A program made the translations under genes and the position numbers. A stretch of DNA of 64,000 bases from Gordonia pseudamarae. GTDB taxonomy: Bacteria > Actinomycetota > Actinomycetes > Mycobacteriales > Mycobacteriaceae. Below, piece by piece: positions 32,270 to 41,779 of this stretch; the first letter of the stretch is position 1; each line of letters begins with the position of its first letter. The notes beneath the pieces are model-generated. The model ran no database searches, had not been told where the DNA came from, and worked only from the letters and a program-made list of their open reading frames with translations. The DNA lies in NCBI RefSeq assembly GCF_025273675.1, contig NZ_CP045809.1, forward strand, positions 1,302,001 to 1,366,000, read 5' to 3'.

Positions 32270-34069
32270 ATGGAGAAGATTCTCGTCGTTGTCGTAGGGG
32301 TCCTCGCCGTCGCGCTCGCGCAGGAGATCGGTCCCCGAATCCGGATCTCACCCCCGCTGATCCTCGTGGTGACCGGTGCGATCGTGGGGATCCTTCCGTT
32401 CATTCCCGAGATCGAACTCGACCCCGAATGGATTCTCGTCGGGGTGCTGCCGCCGTTGCTGTACTCGGCGGCGGTGTCGATGCCTGCGATGGATTTCCGC
32501 CGTGAACTCGGCACGATCAGCGCACTGTCGTTTCTGCTGGTGCTGGTCAGCGCCGTCGGTCTCGGCTTCTTCTTCACCTGGCTGATTCCCGACCTCGGCA
32601 TCGCCACCGGCATCGCGCTCGGCGCGATCGTCAGCCCCACCGACGCGGTGGCCACCTCCATCGCCAAACGGGTGGGGGCGCCGAGCCGGGTGATCGCGGT
32701 CCTCGAGGGCGAGAGCATGCTCAACGACGCCAGCGCGCTGGTGTTGCTGCGTGCGGCGGTCGCGGCCACCGCCTCGTCGATCTCGTTCGCCGGGGTCGCG
32801 GTCAACTTCCTGTACGCGGTCCTCGCGGCGGTGGTCATCGGTGCGATCGTCGGTGCGGTCAACCTGCGGGTGGGCGCCCTGGTGCGCAACGCGACCGTGA
32901 ATACCGCCATATCGTTCACCGTGCCGTTCCTGGCCTACCTGCCCGCCGAGGAACTGGGCGCCTCCGGCCTGGTCGCGGCCGTCACGGCGGGGCTGGTCAC
33001 CGGTACCGGCGCCGTCAAATACCTGACCCCGCAGCACCGTTTTTCCGACCGGCAGAACTGGCGGACCATCGAGCTGATTCTCGAGGGCGGTGTCTTCCTG
33101 ATCATGGGGCTGGAGTTGTACGGCCTGGTCCGCGACGCACAGCGCGACCACAGCGGTGTGCTCGCCGCACTGGGGATCGGGGTGGCGGCGCTGGTGGTGG
33201 TCACGGCTATCCGGGCGATCTATGTGGTGCCGCTGGTGTGGTGGCTCGGCTACAAGGCGGGCCGGCGGTCCGATCAGCGTGAGTTCCTCGCCGACGCCAG
33301 CGAGGCGGTGCACGCTCGTCGGCTGGAGTTCGACCCGGCCGAGCGCGCCGGCAGGCGCAGGCCGGGGATGCGGCGATTGCTGCGGCGCAGGCGCCTGGAT
33401 GACCTCGGCGACGCCGACCTGAGCGGGGTGTCCGTCGACACCGCCGCGTTGTACGACTCGCGGCTCACCCGGCGGCTTGCCGACATCGACTACGTGCTGG
33501 CCGCCCCGATGGGCAGGGCGGAGGGCACGATCATCATCTGGGCGGGAATGCGCGGTGTGGTCACTCTGGCCGCGGCGCAGACGCTGCCCGCCGACACCGA
33601 GTCACGTCCGATGCTGGTGCTGATCGCCTTCGTGGTGGCGGCGTTGTCGTTGCTCGTACAGGGTGGAACGCTCCCTCTGCTGATCAAGCGGCTCAAGCTA
33701 CCGGACATGTCGCAGAATCGTGCGGCGGGCCGTGCCCGGCTGCGCCGCGAGATGGGAGTCGCGGCGAGCCGGGTGATCGCCGAATCGCCCTCGGTGCACG
33801 ATTCGCCGGCTCTGCGCGCTCGCGTGGTGCAGTGGACCCAGCGTGCCGACGAGCAGAAGCAGGCCGACGACGAGGCCGACGACACCATGCCGTCGCCGGC
33901 GCAGATCGGTGCCGAATACACCCGAATCCGCCGCGCCATCATCGCCGCGCAGCGCGAGATCCTGCTGCGCCACCGCGAATCAGGCGTCTACAGTTCGGGA
34001 TTGCTGACCCGTGAACTGGCCCAGCTCGACGCCGAGGAGATCAGCCTGGACATGCGCGCCGCAGAATGA
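32270..34069 (+). CDS. Na+/H+ antiporter, CPA1 family
   Basis: A 599-residue cation/proton antiporter with about twelve helices in the first 440 residues. Typical features are PPLILVVTGAIVGILPFIP, the GVLPPLLYSAAV helix, the ion-binding region ALGAIVSPTDAVATSIAKR and LEGESMLNDASALVLLR, and WAGMRGVVTLAAAQTLP late in the membrane part. The cytoplasmic tail is charged. Like bacterial NhaP/YjcE-type antiporters it probably exchanges Na+ or K+ for H+. The gene starts 58 bases after the helicase. Confidence 0.93.
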   Translation: MEKILVVVVGVLAVALAQEIGPRIRISPPLILVVTGAIVGILPFIPEIELDPEWILVGVLPPLLYSAAVSMPAMDFRRELGTISALSFLLVLVSAVGLGFFFTWLIPDLGIATGIALGAIVSPTDAVATSIAKRVGAPSRVIAVLEGESMLNDASALVLLRAAVAATASSISFAGVAVNFLYAVLAAVVIGAIVGAVNLRVGALVRNATVNTAISFTVPFLAYLPAEELGASGLVAAVTAGLVTGTGAVKYLTPQHRFSDRQNWRTIELILEGGVFLIMGLELYGLVRDAQRDHSGVLAALGIGVAALVVVTAIRAIYVVPLVWWLGYKAGRRSDQREFLADASEAVHARRLEFDPAERAGRRRPGMRRLLRRRRLDDLGDADLSGVSVDTAALYDSRLTRRLADIDYVLAAPMGRAEGTIIIWAGMRGVVTLAAAQTLPADTESRPMLVLIAFVVAALSLLVQGGTLPLLIKRLKLPDMSQNRAAGRARLRREMGVAASRVIAESPSVHDSPALRARVVQWTQRADEQKQADDEADDTMPSPAQIGAEYTRIRRAIIAAQREILLRHRESGVYSSGLLTRELAQLDAEEISLDMRAAE

Positions 34070-34071
34070 GA

Positions 34072-34338
34072 TCACTTTCCGTGGGAGGCGAAGGGCAACA
34101 ACGCCATGTCGCGGGCATTGCGGATCGCGGTGGCCACCTGACGTTGCTGCTGCGGGGTGAGGCCGGTGACCCGGCGGCTGCGGATCTTGCCCCGGTCGGA
34201 CAGGAACTGGCGTAGCAGCGCCACATCCTTGTAGTCGATGGCGGGTGTGGTTCCGGTCGACTTACTCAGCGCGGCAAGCCTGTTGGCCGCTTTGCGGGTC
34301 GGTTGTTCGGGACGTCGGTGGGGGTGAGATTTACCCAT
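34072..34338 (-). CDS. rpsR: Alternative 30S ribosomal protein S18
   Basis: An 88-residue S18 ([58 protein letters not shown]). It has no cysteine pairs, so it is the zinc-independent paralogue used under zinc starvation. Start ATG 34338; an in-frame start 36 bases upstream overlaps rpsN. Last gene of the rpmB-rpmG-rpsN-rpsR operon. Confidence 0.95.
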   Translation of the reverse strand: MGKSHPHRRPEQPTRKAANRLAALSKSTGTTPAIDYKDVALLRQFLSDRGKIRSRRVTGLTPQQQRQVATAIRNARDMALLPFASHGK

Positions 34339-34367
34339 GATTGAGTTCCTTTGAGCGAGAGTAGTTG

Positions 34368-34673
34368 TCACCAACTGGATTTGGTGATTCCCGGTAGTTC
34401 ACCGCGGTGGGCCATTTCACGAAAGCGAATCCGGGACAGTCCGGCTTTGCGCAGGTAGCCGCGGGGCCTGCCGTCGACGGCGTCGCGATTACGCAACCGG
34501 GTGGGGCTTGCATCTCGAGGCATCCGCTGAAGCTGTTGCCGGGCAAGATTTTTCTGGTCCTGACCGGCTGCGGGGTCGGCGATGACGCGTTTGAGCTCGG
34601 CGCGGCGGGCGGCGTATCGCGACACCGTCTCGCGTCGTTGCTCGTTGCGGATGATCTTGGACTTCTTCGCCAT
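34368..34673 (-). CDS. rpsN: Alternative 30S ribosomal protein S14
   Basis: A 101-residue long-form S14 ([60 protein letters not shown]) without the CxxC zinc motifs of the short form. Its start overlaps the rpmG stop by one base (TGATG). Confidence 0.96.
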   Translation of the reverse strand: MAKKSKIIRNEQRRETVSRYAARRAELKRVIADPAAGQDQKNLARQQLQRMPRDASPTRLRNRDAVDGRPRGYLRKAGLSRIRFREMAHRGELPGITKSSW

Positions 34674-34837
34674 CAGCGGTCCTCTCTGAATTCGACGTGC
34701 CGCCGGACGACGGGGTCGTACTTGCGCAGCACGATCCGGTCGGGATCGTTGCGGCGGTTCTTGCGCGTCACGTAGGTGTAGCCGGTGCCGGCGGTGGACC
34801 GGAGTTTGACGATGGGGCGGATGTCGTTGCCGGCCAT
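34673..34837 (-). CDS. rpmG: Alternative 50S ribosomal protein L33
   Basis: A 54-residue L33 ([40 protein letters not shown]) of the cysteine-free type. Single-base overlaps with rpmB upstream and rpsN downstream indicate coupled translation. Confidence 0.95.
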   Translation of the reverse strand: MAGNDIRPIVKLRSTAGTGYTYVTRKNRRNDPDRIVLRKYDPVVRRHVEFREDR

Positions 34838-35073
34838 CAGAGTTTCTCTCCGTTGGCCCGGATTCGCGCGACCACCGCTTCGATGCCGTCGCGGTCGATT
34901 GTCTTGATGCCCTTCGCCGATACCCGCAGCGTCACGTACCGATCCTCGCCGGGCACGTAGTAGCGGCGCCGTTGGATGTTGGGGTTCCAGCGGCGGGGGG
35001 TTCTCTTGTGCGAGTGTGACACCTGTTTGCCGAAACCGGGACTGCGTCCGGTGACTTGGCAGTGCGCCGACAT
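34837..35073 (-). CDS. rpmB: Alternative 50S ribosomal protein L28
   Basis: A 78-residue L28 ([40 protein letters not shown]). It keeps only one Cys, so the zinc site is absent. Start ATG 35073 follows AAGGAGGT. First gene of the operon and closest to the Zur-like box. Confidence 0.95.
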   Translation of the reverse strand: MSAHCQVTGRSPGFGKQVSHSHKRTPRRWNPNIQRRRYYVPGEDRYVTLRVSAKGIKTIDRDGIEAVVARIRANGEKL

Positions 35074-35099
35074 GGGACCTCCTTGAACAGGGCTATTGG

Positions 35100-35114
35100 T
35101 AATGATTGGCATTA
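35100..35114. promoter_or_regulatory. Zur-like operator
   Basis: TAATGATTGGCATTA has TAATG/CATTA inverted arms and lies between the divergent rpmB operon and the mrf-rpmE operon. Mycobacterial Zur boxes are AT-rich palindromes around an AATGATT-like centre, and Zur is the known repressor of these alternative ribosomal protein genes. The match is partial. Confidence 0.55.
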
Positions 35115-35148
35115 GTGCTGAACGCACGGTAGCGTGTTCACGGTGCAA

Positions 35149-36477
35149 ATGGAAATCACTCCCAGTAAGCCTGGGTCGCGCACGCCGGTGATTCTGGTGA
35201 CCGGACTCGACCGCGACGCCATCGACCGTGTGTCCGGCGCGGTCGCCGAAGCGATCGCCGCCCGTGGCTCCGGCGAGACGGCGATCGTTGCTCACGACTT
35301 ATCCAGGGTTGCCGACGGTGAGGTGATCCGGACCCTGCGCAGCGGTGGATACTTCGCGCGCACCAGGGTCGAGCTCGAACACGCCTGCGGATCGTGCACG
35401 GTCCGCGCCGACCTGCTGCCATTGCTGCGGCAACTGCACCGCCGAGCCGACATCGGTGCCGTCGTCGTCGCACTCGATCCCGTGCTTGAGCCCGAGGCGG
35501 TCACGTGGGCCATCGACAACGTGGTCGTCGACGGGATGCCGGGCTATGTAAGGGCACCGGCGGCCCACGAGGTGCGGGTGGCGCTGACTGTCGCGTGCGT
35601 CGCGGAGATGGACTGGCTGGAAGCGGCCACCGGCGATATCACCATGGACGAGGCCGGTCTGATCATCGGGGTCGGCAATGACGAACGCACACTGGCTCAG
35701 GTGGCTGTCGGTCAGGTCGAATTCGCCGACGCCCTGGTGCTTGCCGGCTGCGACGCGGTGGCCCGCGACTCCTGGCTGACCGCGCGCACCGCGGCGGTAC
35801 TCAAACGTCTGGCACCGGCCGCCCCGCTGATCATGGAGATACCGCAGCGACCATTCACCCCGGCCATCGCGGCCACCATGTTGTCGGCGATTCCCGAACA
35901 CACTCCGCACGGCCGGATCGCGAATCCGTTCGATTCTCTGCTGCGCGGAAGGCCGCCGTTGCACGAGGACTGCGGCGTGGTGTTGTTCGAGTTCTCCGCG
36001 CAGCGCCCCTTTCATCCTGGCCGGCTGCACGAGGCCATCGACGAACTGCTCGAGGGCGTGGTGCGGGCGCGCGGAAGGCTTTGGCTGGCAACACAACCCG
36101 ATCGTGCGCTGTGGCTCGAGTCGGCCGGCGGCGGCCTGCGCGTCGACGCCGACGGTCGGTGGCTGGCCGCTATGGACGACGACGAACTCGCCGACGCCGA
36201 CCCCGAGCATCGGGCGATGGCGGCGCTGCGCTGGGACGACGAGTACGGCGACCGGCATTCGAGCATCGTGATCCTGGCGCACCGCGCCGATCCCGACCAC
36301 ATCCGTGCCGCACTGCGCCGGGCCTGCCTCACCGACGATGAGATGACGCAGGGACAGATCCTCTGGATGGCCTATGACGATCCGTTCGGCCTCGAACACG
36401 TCGACCCGTGTCCGGACGGCGCGGGCATTCCCGATCAGGCGGACAGTGAATCGATCACACCGAAAGGACAGCAATGA
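35149..36477 (+). CDS. mrf: Ribosome hibernation factor-recruiting GTPase (MRF), COG0523/CobW-like
   Basis: A 442-residue CobW/COG0523 relative located, as in mycobacteria, with the zinc-independent ribosomal protein genes; the MRF of M. smegmatis recruits the hibernation factor Mpy to such ribosomes. The N-terminal G domain starts [20 protein letters not shown], so the P-loop GKS/GKT is absent. [16 protein letters not shown] replaces the CxCC metallochaperone motif. The C-terminal CobW domain runs from [20 protein letters not shown] to the end. Start: ATG 35149 preferred, GTG 35134 also possible. It overlaps rpmE by ATGA. Confidence 0.82.
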   Translation: MEITPSKPGSRTPVILVTGLDRDAIDRVSGAVAEAIAARGSGETAIVAHDLSRVADGEVIRTLRSGGYFARTRVELEHACGSCTVRADLLPLLRQLHRRADIGAVVVALDPVLEPEAVTWAIDNVVVDGMPGYVRAPAAHEVRVALTVACVAEMDWLEAATGDITMDEAGLIIGVGNDERTLAQVAVGQVEFADALVLAGCDAVARDSWLTARTAAVLKRLAPAAPLIMEIPQRPFTPAIAATMLSAIPEHTPHGRIANPFDSLLRGRPPLHEDCGVVLFEFSAQRPFHPGRLHEAIDELLEGVVRARGRLWLATQPDRALWLESAGGGLRVDADGRWLAAMDDDELADADPEHRAMAALRWDDEYGDRHSSIVILAHRADPDHIRAALRRACLTDDEMTQGQILWMAYDDPFGLEHVDPCPDGAGIPDQADSESITPKGQQ

Positions 36478-36725
36478 AACCCGGCATCCACCCCGACTAT
36501 CGCCCCGTCGTCTTCCGTGACGCGTCCACCGGAAAGGAATTCCTGACCCGCTCGACCGCCGACTCCGAACTGACCGTCGAGTGGTCCGACGGGCGCACCT
36601 ATCCGCTGATCGTCGTCGATGTCACCAGTGATTCGCATCCCTTCTGGACCGGCAGCGCACGACTGGTCGACAGGACGGGCCGCGTGGAACGTTTCCGTCG
36701 CCGGTACGGCGAGCGGGGGCGGTAG
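36474..36725 (+). CDS. rpmE2: 50S ribosomal protein L31 type B (zinc-independent)
   Basis: An 83-residue type B L31: [40 protein letters not shown]. It lacks the cysteines of the zinc-binding type. The start overlaps the MRF stop codon (ATGA), so both are expressed together, probably under Zur. Confidence 0.95.
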   Translation: MKPGIHPDYRPVVFRDASTGKEFLTRSTADSELTVEWSDGRTYPLIVVDVTSDSHPFWTGSARLVDRTGRVERFRRRYGERGR

Positions 36726-36757
36726 ACCTCGCGGCGGCTTCCCGGGGCCGGTCCGGG

Positions 36758-37069
36758 TCAGTCCAGCAACACCGGTGCGGTCGACATCAAGGTCAGAACG
36801 GCGGCGGCGAGCAGAAACCACGACGCGCCCTGCCACACCTGCCAGCGGCCCCCGGCCTGCCAGCTGCGGTAGGTGATCCACAGTGAACTGAACGCGCCGA
36901 CGAACATGACCGCGGGGGCGGCCGCGATCATCGCGGTGCGCAGCGATCCCGACGACAGGGCCGCCACACCGAAACATGCCAGAACGAACACGATGGTGAT
37001 GATCGCGTGGGTCGCGGCCCGCCGGACGTCGGAATTCGATCCGGGCTGATGCTGCTGACCTGTGCTCAT
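36758..37069 (-). CDS. Small membrane protein of unknown function
   Basis: A 103-residue protein with three probable helices: AIITIVFVLACFGVAALSSG, IAAAPAVMFVGAFSSLWITY and WFLLAAAVLTLMSTAPVLL. The N-terminus is polar (MSTGQQHQPGSNSD). Start ATG 37069 after AGGGAAG. Family not recognised. Convergent with rpmE2. Confidence 0.65.
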   Translation of the reverse strand: MSTGQQHQPGSNSDVRRAATHAIITIVFVLACFGVAALSSGSLRTAMIAAAPAVMFVGAFSSLWITYRSWQAGGRWQVWQGASWFLLAAAVLTLMSTAPVLLD

Positions 37070-37214
37070 CGTCTGCTTCCCTGAGGTTGTGTCGGGTTGT
37101 GGTGCGGTCGGCGGTTCCCGCCGTGTGGTGGACCCACACGCCGGTGCGGCCAACGGTTCCCGCCATGTCGTTCCCGAGGGGGTCCCCGAGCCAGTCTACG
37201 CGTCAAAAAGTACC

Positions 37215-37224
37215 CCTGATCAGG
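37215..37224. promoter_or_regulatory. Palindrome upstream of the universal stress protein gene
   Basis: CCTGATCAGG is a perfect 10-base palindrome about 82 bases before the Usp start. It sits in a partly symmetric stretch (AGT...ACT). It does not match the DosR box well. Possible regulator site. Confidence 0.3.
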
Positions 37225-37305
37225 ACCAACTTCCCTTGGATTCGGCGTCCGCGATCGGCATGATGGGGAGTTGGGGGCTGAGGATTCTACGGAGAGTGAG
37301 GCCAC

Positions 37306-38166
37306 ATGAACGCGATCCTGGTCGGTGTCGACGGATCGGAAGCATCGACGGGCGCGGTGCGCTGGGCGGCGCGGACCGCCGAACTGGAAGGCGCCGAGCT
37401 GAAGATCATCGGTGTCTACGATGTGCGGACCAGCAACTACGCGCCGGGCCTGATCATCCCGCAGGACGTCATCGAGGCGGTACGTCAGGATGCCACCGAC
37501 GCGGTCAACGCGGCCGCCGCCGTGGCCAAGGAGACGGCGCCGTCGATCACCGTCCAGGCATCCATCACCGACGGGGACGCCGCGCATGTGCTGCTCGAAC
37601 TCGGCAAGGATGCGTCGGCGATCGCGCTGGGCACTCGGCACCTGGGCACCTTCCGCGGTCTGTTCCTCGGGTCGGTCAGCACCAGCGTCGCCGCGCACGC
37701 GCACGGCCGGGTCGCGGTCGTCGCCGGCGATGCCGGGGACGGCCCGGTGGTGGTCGGTGTCGACGATTCGCCGGTGAGCGATGCGGCAGTGGCCGAGGCG
37801 TTCCGGCAGGCCGCCTTGCGTGATGTGCCGCTGGTCGCGGTTCACACGTGGACCCCGCTCGACGCCGACGCGCTGCACGGGTACGGGATCGAACCCGACG
37901 AGATCACGCGGATGTCGGAGGAGGCACTGGAGGCGCTCGGTGAGCGCCTGGCGGGATACTCGGGCGACTACCCGGACGTGACCGTCCAGCATGTGGTGCT
38001 GCCCGACGAACCGGCCAAGGCGGTGCTCGACGCCGCCGGTACCGGCGCGTCACTGATCGTCGTCGGAAGCCGCGGCCGGGGCGGGTTCAAGGGTATGCTG
38101 CTCGGCTCCACCAGCCAGAAGGTGCTGCAGCAGGCGCAGGTACCGGTTCTCGTGGTGCGCGACTGA
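37306..38166 (+). CDS. Universal stress protein, two Usp domains
   Basis: A 286-residue tandem Usp protein as found in mycobacteria. Domain 1 starts MNAILVGVDGSEASTGAVRW; domain 2 starts PVVVGVDDSPVSDAAVAEAF and ends with the ATP-binding signature IVVGSRGRGGFKGMLLGSTS, followed by QAQVPVLVVRD. Domain 1 has the weaker LGTRHLGTFRGLFLGSVSTS. Probably an ATP-binding regulator of stress or hypoxic metabolism. Start ATG 37306, with GGAGAG upstream. Confidence 0.93.
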   Translation: MNAILVGVDGSEASTGAVRWAARTAELEGAELKIIGVYDVRTSNYAPGLIIPQDVIEAVRQDATDAVNAAAAVAKETAPSITVQASITDGDAAHVLLELGKDASAIALGTRHLGTFRGLFLGSVSTSVAAHAHGRVAVVAGDAGDGPVVVGVDDSPVSDAAVAEAFRQAALRDVPLVAVHTWTPLDADALHGYGIEPDEITRMSEEALEALGERLAGYSGDYPDVTVQHVVLPDEPAKAVLDAAGTGASLIVVGSRGRGGFKGMLLGSTSQKVLQQAQVPVLVVRD

Positions 38167-38200
38167 CACAGACGCGGGCCTGCCCGATACTCTCGGACCC

Positions 38201-39313
38201 ATGGCGAGGCCGAGTGGTAATGACATGACCCGGCGGAACCCGGGCGCGGTGGCCAAGCGCCCGGGTTCGGCCGTGGTCAAACAGCCCGGTGACGACGTGG
38301 CGTCGCGGCCCGGAGCGGACGTATCCGCGGGCCCGGTCGACGCGCCGAAGACGTTTAAACCGGCGCGGGTGGCGCTCGCGCTGGGGAGCGGCGGTGCCCG
38401 TGGCTACGCGCACATCGGGGTGATCGACGAACTCCTCGCGCGTGGCTACGAGATCGTCACGGTGTCCGGGTCGTCGATGGGAGCCCTCGTCGGTGGCCTG
38501 CACTGCGCGGGCAAACTCGGCGAATTCGCCGACTGGGCGTCGACCCTGACACAACTCGATCTGGTGCGGCTGATGGACGTCTCGTTGTCCAAGGCGGGCG
38601 TGATCGGCGCAGAACGCGTGGTGACCCGGGTGCGCGAGATTCTCGGCGACGTCGTGATCGAGGACCTGCCCACCCCGTTCACCGCGGTTGCCACCGACCT
38701 CACCGCGGGCCGGTCGATCTGGTATCAGCGGGGCAGTCTCGTCGACGCGATCCGGGCCTCTATCGCGATCCCGGGTGTGATCAGCCCGCATTCGTATCAG
38801 GGGCGCATCCTCGGCGACGGCGGCATCCTCGACCCGCTGCCGGTGGCGCCGACCGCCGCCGTGCTCAGCGATGTAACCGTCGGGGTGATCCTCGGCAACG
38901 ATTTCACGCCCGACGAGGGTGCCTCGCGCGGGTCGCGGAGCGCGGGGATGATGCGGCGCAACGTCGCACCCCTGCTCGACAACGACTTCGTCAAATCGGT
39001 CCGGGACCGCTTCGGTGTGGAACTGCCGGACTACCTCGACGGTCCGGACGCCCGCACGGGTGAACTCGTGCCCGCCGACGCGGATCCGGCCGCACGTGCC
39101 CGGATGGGCAAGGTGGAGGTGCTGACCCGGTCGCTCGACATCATGCAGGAAGCGCTGGCCCGGTACCAGACGGCCTCACACCCGCCCGACGTACTGATCC
39201 GCGTGCCGCGAAAATCCGCACGCACCTTGGACTTCCACCGGTCGGCAGAGCTGATCGAGATCGGCCGCACGCTGACCGCGGCCGCGTTGGATCAACTGCC
39301 GGAACGGATCTGA
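38201..39313 (+). CDS. Patatin-like phospholipase
   Basis: A 370-residue patatin/RssA-type serine lipase. The oxyanion loop is LALGSGGARGYAHIGVIDEL, the nucleophile Ser lies in VSGSSMGALVGG (GxSxG), and the catalytic Asp in LGDGGILDPLPV (DGG). A polar 50-residue N-terminal extension (RRNPGAVAKRPGSAVVKQPG) precedes the domain. Expected to hydrolyse acyl chains from phospholipids or other lipids. The next gene starts immediately after its stop. Confidence 0.92.
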   Translation: MARPSGNDMTRRNPGAVAKRPGSAVVKQPGDDVASRPGADVSAGPVDAPKTFKPARVALALGSGGARGYAHIGVIDELLARGYEIVTVSGSSMGALVGGLHCAGKLGEFADWASTLTQLDLVRLMDVSLSKAGVIGAERVVTRVREILGDVVIEDLPTPFTAVATDLTAGRSIWYQRGSLVDAIRASIAIPGVISPHSYQGRILGDGGILDPLPVAPTAAVLSDVTVGVILGNDFTPDEGASRGSRSAGMMRRNVAPLLDNDFVKSVRDRFGVELPDYLDGPDARTGELVPADADPAARARMGKVEVLTRSLDIMQEALARYQTASHPPDVLIRVPRKSARTLDFHRSAELIEIGRTLTAAALDQLPERI

Positions 39314-40528
39314 GTGAGGAGCATTCCCCGCGGCATCTGGGTGCTGCTGTCGGCCAATGTCGTCATCGCCCTCGGATACGGGCTGATCGCACCGGCGCTG
39401 CCCAGCTTCGCCCGCAGTTTCGACGTCGGGATCACCGCCGCCTCGGCCGTCGTGTCGGCGTTCGCCGTGATGCGGCTGATCTTCGCACCCGGCGCCGGCC
39501 GGCTGATCGCGGTGGTCGGCGAGCGGCGCGTCTACCTGGTCGGGCTGCTGATCGTGGCGATCAGCACACTCGCCTGCGCGTTCGCCCAGAACTACTGGCA
39601 GCTGCTGGTTTTCCGTGGCCTGGGCGGTATCGGTTCGACGATGTTCACCGTGTCGGCGATGGGCTTGCTGATCCGGATGGCGCCGGACGACATCCGCGGC
39701 CGGGTGTCGGGATACTTCTCCGCCGGTTTCCTGATCGGCAACATCACCGGACCGCTGATCGGCAGCGCTCTGGTCGGCTTCGGTCTGCGGATGCCGTTCG
39801 TGGTCTATGCGATCGCGCTGATCATCGCCTCGATCGTGGTGGCCACCCAGTTGCGCGCCGACGGCGACACACCGGGGTCGGGGCAGCCGACCGGTGGGGT
39901 GGCCGTCTCGCTGGCCGCGGCCTGGGGCAACCGCGCCTATCGTGCGGTGCTCGTGTCGAACTTCGCCAACGGCTGGGCCTCGTTCGGCGTCCGGGTGGCG
40001 GTGGTGCCGCTGTTCGTCGTCGACGGCCTCGGTGAGGACGCGGCGCTGGCCGGTGTGGTGCTGGCCGCATATGCCGCGGGCAACGTGATGGCGATCATGA
40101 CCGCCGGGCGGCTGTCGGACGCGCACGGCCGGCGCACGGTGATCCTGCCCGGCCTGGTGGTGGTATCCGTGGCCACCGCCGCGATGGGTTTCACCTCGTC
40201 GATCGTGGTGACGGTGGCGGTGTCGGCGGTGGCGGGTCTCGGGTCCGGGCTGTTCGTCCCCACCCAGCAGGCCACCCTCGCCGACGTCCTGGGCAACCGG
40301 GTCCGCGGCGGCTCGGCGCTGGCCGCGTTCTCGATGGCCAGCGACCTCGGGGCGGTCAGCGGTCCGATCGTGGTCGGTCTGATCGCGTCGACGGCCGGGT
40401 TCACCACGGCATTCGCCGTCACCGGCGGGGTGACCGCGATCGCGCTGCTGATGTGGCTGTTCGCACCGGAGACGGCACCGGCGCGGGTCGCCGAGAGCAC
40501 GCCCGGACGAGCCGGCGACATGCCCTAG
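39314..40528 (+). CDS. MFS transporter
   Basis: A 404-residue twelve-helix major facilitator beginning MRSIPRGIWVLLSANVVIAL at a GTG directly after the patatin stop (TGAGTG). The loop-2 region is weakly conserved (GAGRLIAVVGERRVYLVGLL); the loop-8 region has AGRLSDAHGRRTVILPGLV. DHA-type drug/metabolite exporter by layout. Likely co-transcribed with the patatin gene. Confidence 0.9.
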   Translation: MRSIPRGIWVLLSANVVIALGYGLIAPALPSFARSFDVGITAASAVVSAFAVMRLIFAPGAGRLIAVVGERRVYLVGLLIVAISTLACAFAQNYWQLLVFRGLGGIGSTMFTVSAMGLLIRMAPDDIRGRVSGYFSAGFLIGNITGPLIGSALVGFGLRMPFVVYAIALIIASIVVATQLRADGDTPGSGQPTGGVAVSLAAAWGNRAYRAVLVSNFANGWASFGVRVAVVPLFVVDGLGEDAALAGVVLAAYAAGNVMAIMTAGRLSDAHGRRTVILPGLVVVSVATAAMGFTSSIVVTVAVSAVAGLGSGLFVPTQQATLADVLGNRVRGGSALAAFSMASDLGAVSGPIVVGLIASTAGFTTAFAVTGGVTAIALLMWLFAPETAPARVAESTPGRAGDMP

Positions 40529-40537
40529 ATTTATCCC

Positions 40538-41764
40538 ATGGGTGAATTTGGGGTGTCGTCGGAGGTCGGTACGCTGCGCGGTGTCCTGCTGCACCGGCCG
40601 GGCGCCGAACTGAGCAGGCTGACCGAGGCCAACCGCGATCGGTTGCTGTTCGACGTAGTGCCCTCCCTGTCGGAGATGCGCGCCGAACACGACGCGTTCG
40701 CGCAGGTGCTGCGCGAACGCGGGGTGGAGGTGCTGCTGCTCGGTGACCTGTTGCCGCAGGCCATCGAACACAGCGGCGCCGCCCGCATCCAGGGGATTTC
40801 GGCGGCCGTCAGCGACCGGAGGCTGGGGCCTCCGCTGGCCGCCGAGGTGTCGGCGTATCTGCGCGGCCTGGCGCCCGCCGACCTGGCCCGGGTGCTCATC
40901 GAGGGCCTGGCGTTCGACGAACTGCCGGGTGAGATCGGGACGTCGGCGACGTCGCTGGTACGTTTCATGCACGCCGAGACCGATTTCGTGATCGATCCGC
41001 TGCCCAATCTCATGTTCACCCGCGACAGTTCGTTCTGGGTGGGTGACAGATTCGCCATCACCCGGCTCGCGTTCGCCGCGCGCAGCCGTGAGACCTCCCT
41101 CACCGACATCGTCTTCGCCCACCATCCGCTGTTCCTGGGTACCCGGCGCGCCTACGAGTCGCGCACCGCACCCGTCGAGGGTGGCGACGTGGTGCTGCTC
41201 GCGCCCGGTGTGGTGGCCGTCGGGGTGGGGGAACGAACCACCCCGGCGGGGGTCGAGGCGCTCGCGCGCAGCCTGTTCCGTGACGAACTGGCGCACACGG
41301 TGCTCGCGGTCGGGATCGCCCAGTCGCGCGCGTACATGCACCTGGGCACCATGGCCACCATGGTCGACACCGACGCGATGGTGATGAATCCGCAGATGCG
41401 CTGTGCTCCCACGTTCACGGTGAGCCGGGTGGCCGGAGGCGGTCCCGACGACCTCACCGTGACCGGGCCGACCGAGTTCGCCGACGTCGCGTCCCGGGCT
41501 ATGGGGCTGGCGCGGCTGCGCGTGATCGACACCGCGCTCGACGCCGGTGCCGGCGACCTACCGGTGTACGGGGCCGACGGCAGCAACACACTGGCAGTCT
41601 CACCCGGCGTGGTCATCGCCTACGCGCACGCCACCGAGACCAACCGCAGGCTCCGCGACGTCGGCATCGAGGTGCTGGAGATCGCGGGCGGCGAGCTCGC
41701 GACCGGCCGCGGCGGGCCGCGGTGTCTGGCGTGCCCCGTCTCGCGCGCGGCGATCCCGGCCTGA
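40538..41764 (+). CDS. arcA: Arginine deiminase
   Basis: A 408-residue arginine deiminase (L-arginine to citrulline and ammonia). Hallmarks: [20 protein letters not shown], the substrate Asp/His loops in [14 protein letters not shown] and [14 protein letters not shown], and the C-terminal [14 protein letters not shown] with the catalytic Cys at residue 396. No arcB, arcC or arcD lies nearby, so it acts without a local ADI operon. Confidence 0.93.
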   Translation: MGEFGVSSEVGTLRGVLLHRPGAELSRLTEANRDRLLFDVVPSLSEMRAEHDAFAQVLRERGVEVLLLGDLLPQAIEHSGAARIQGISAAVSDRRLGPPLAAEVSAYLRGLAPADLARVLIEGLAFDELPGEIGTSATSLVRFMHAETDFVIDPLPNLMFTRDSSFWVGDRFAITRLAFAARSRETSLTDIVFAHHPLFLGTRRAYESRTAPVEGGDVVLLAPGVVAVGVGERTTPAGVEALARSLFRDELAHTVLAVGIAQSRAYMHLGTMATMVDTDAMVMNPQMRCAPTFTVSRVAGGGPDDLTVTGPTEFADVASRAMGLARLRVIDTALDAGAGDLPVYGADGSNTLAVSPGVVIAYAHATETNRRLRDVGIEVLEIAGGELATGRGGPRCLACPVSRAAIPA

Positions 41765-41775
41765 GGGCACAGGCC
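41758..41775. terminator. Hairpin between convergent arcA and pmt
   Basis: GGCCTG-AGGGCA-CAGGCC pairs six bases perfectly, overlaps the arcA stop and lies just before the pmt stop at 41780. Confidence 0.35.
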
Positions 41776-41779
41776 CGGA

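Noticed and set aside
37205..37240. DosR (hypoxia) box upstream of the universal stress protein
   Set aside because: The sequence has a CCTGATCAGG palindrome but not the GGGACT...AGTCCC pattern expected for DosR.
39176..41341. 721-codon open frame on the minus strand
   Set aside because: It is antisense to the MFS transporter and arginine deiminase genes, has His/Arg/Gln-rich non-globular composition, and matches no family; a high-GC shadow frame.
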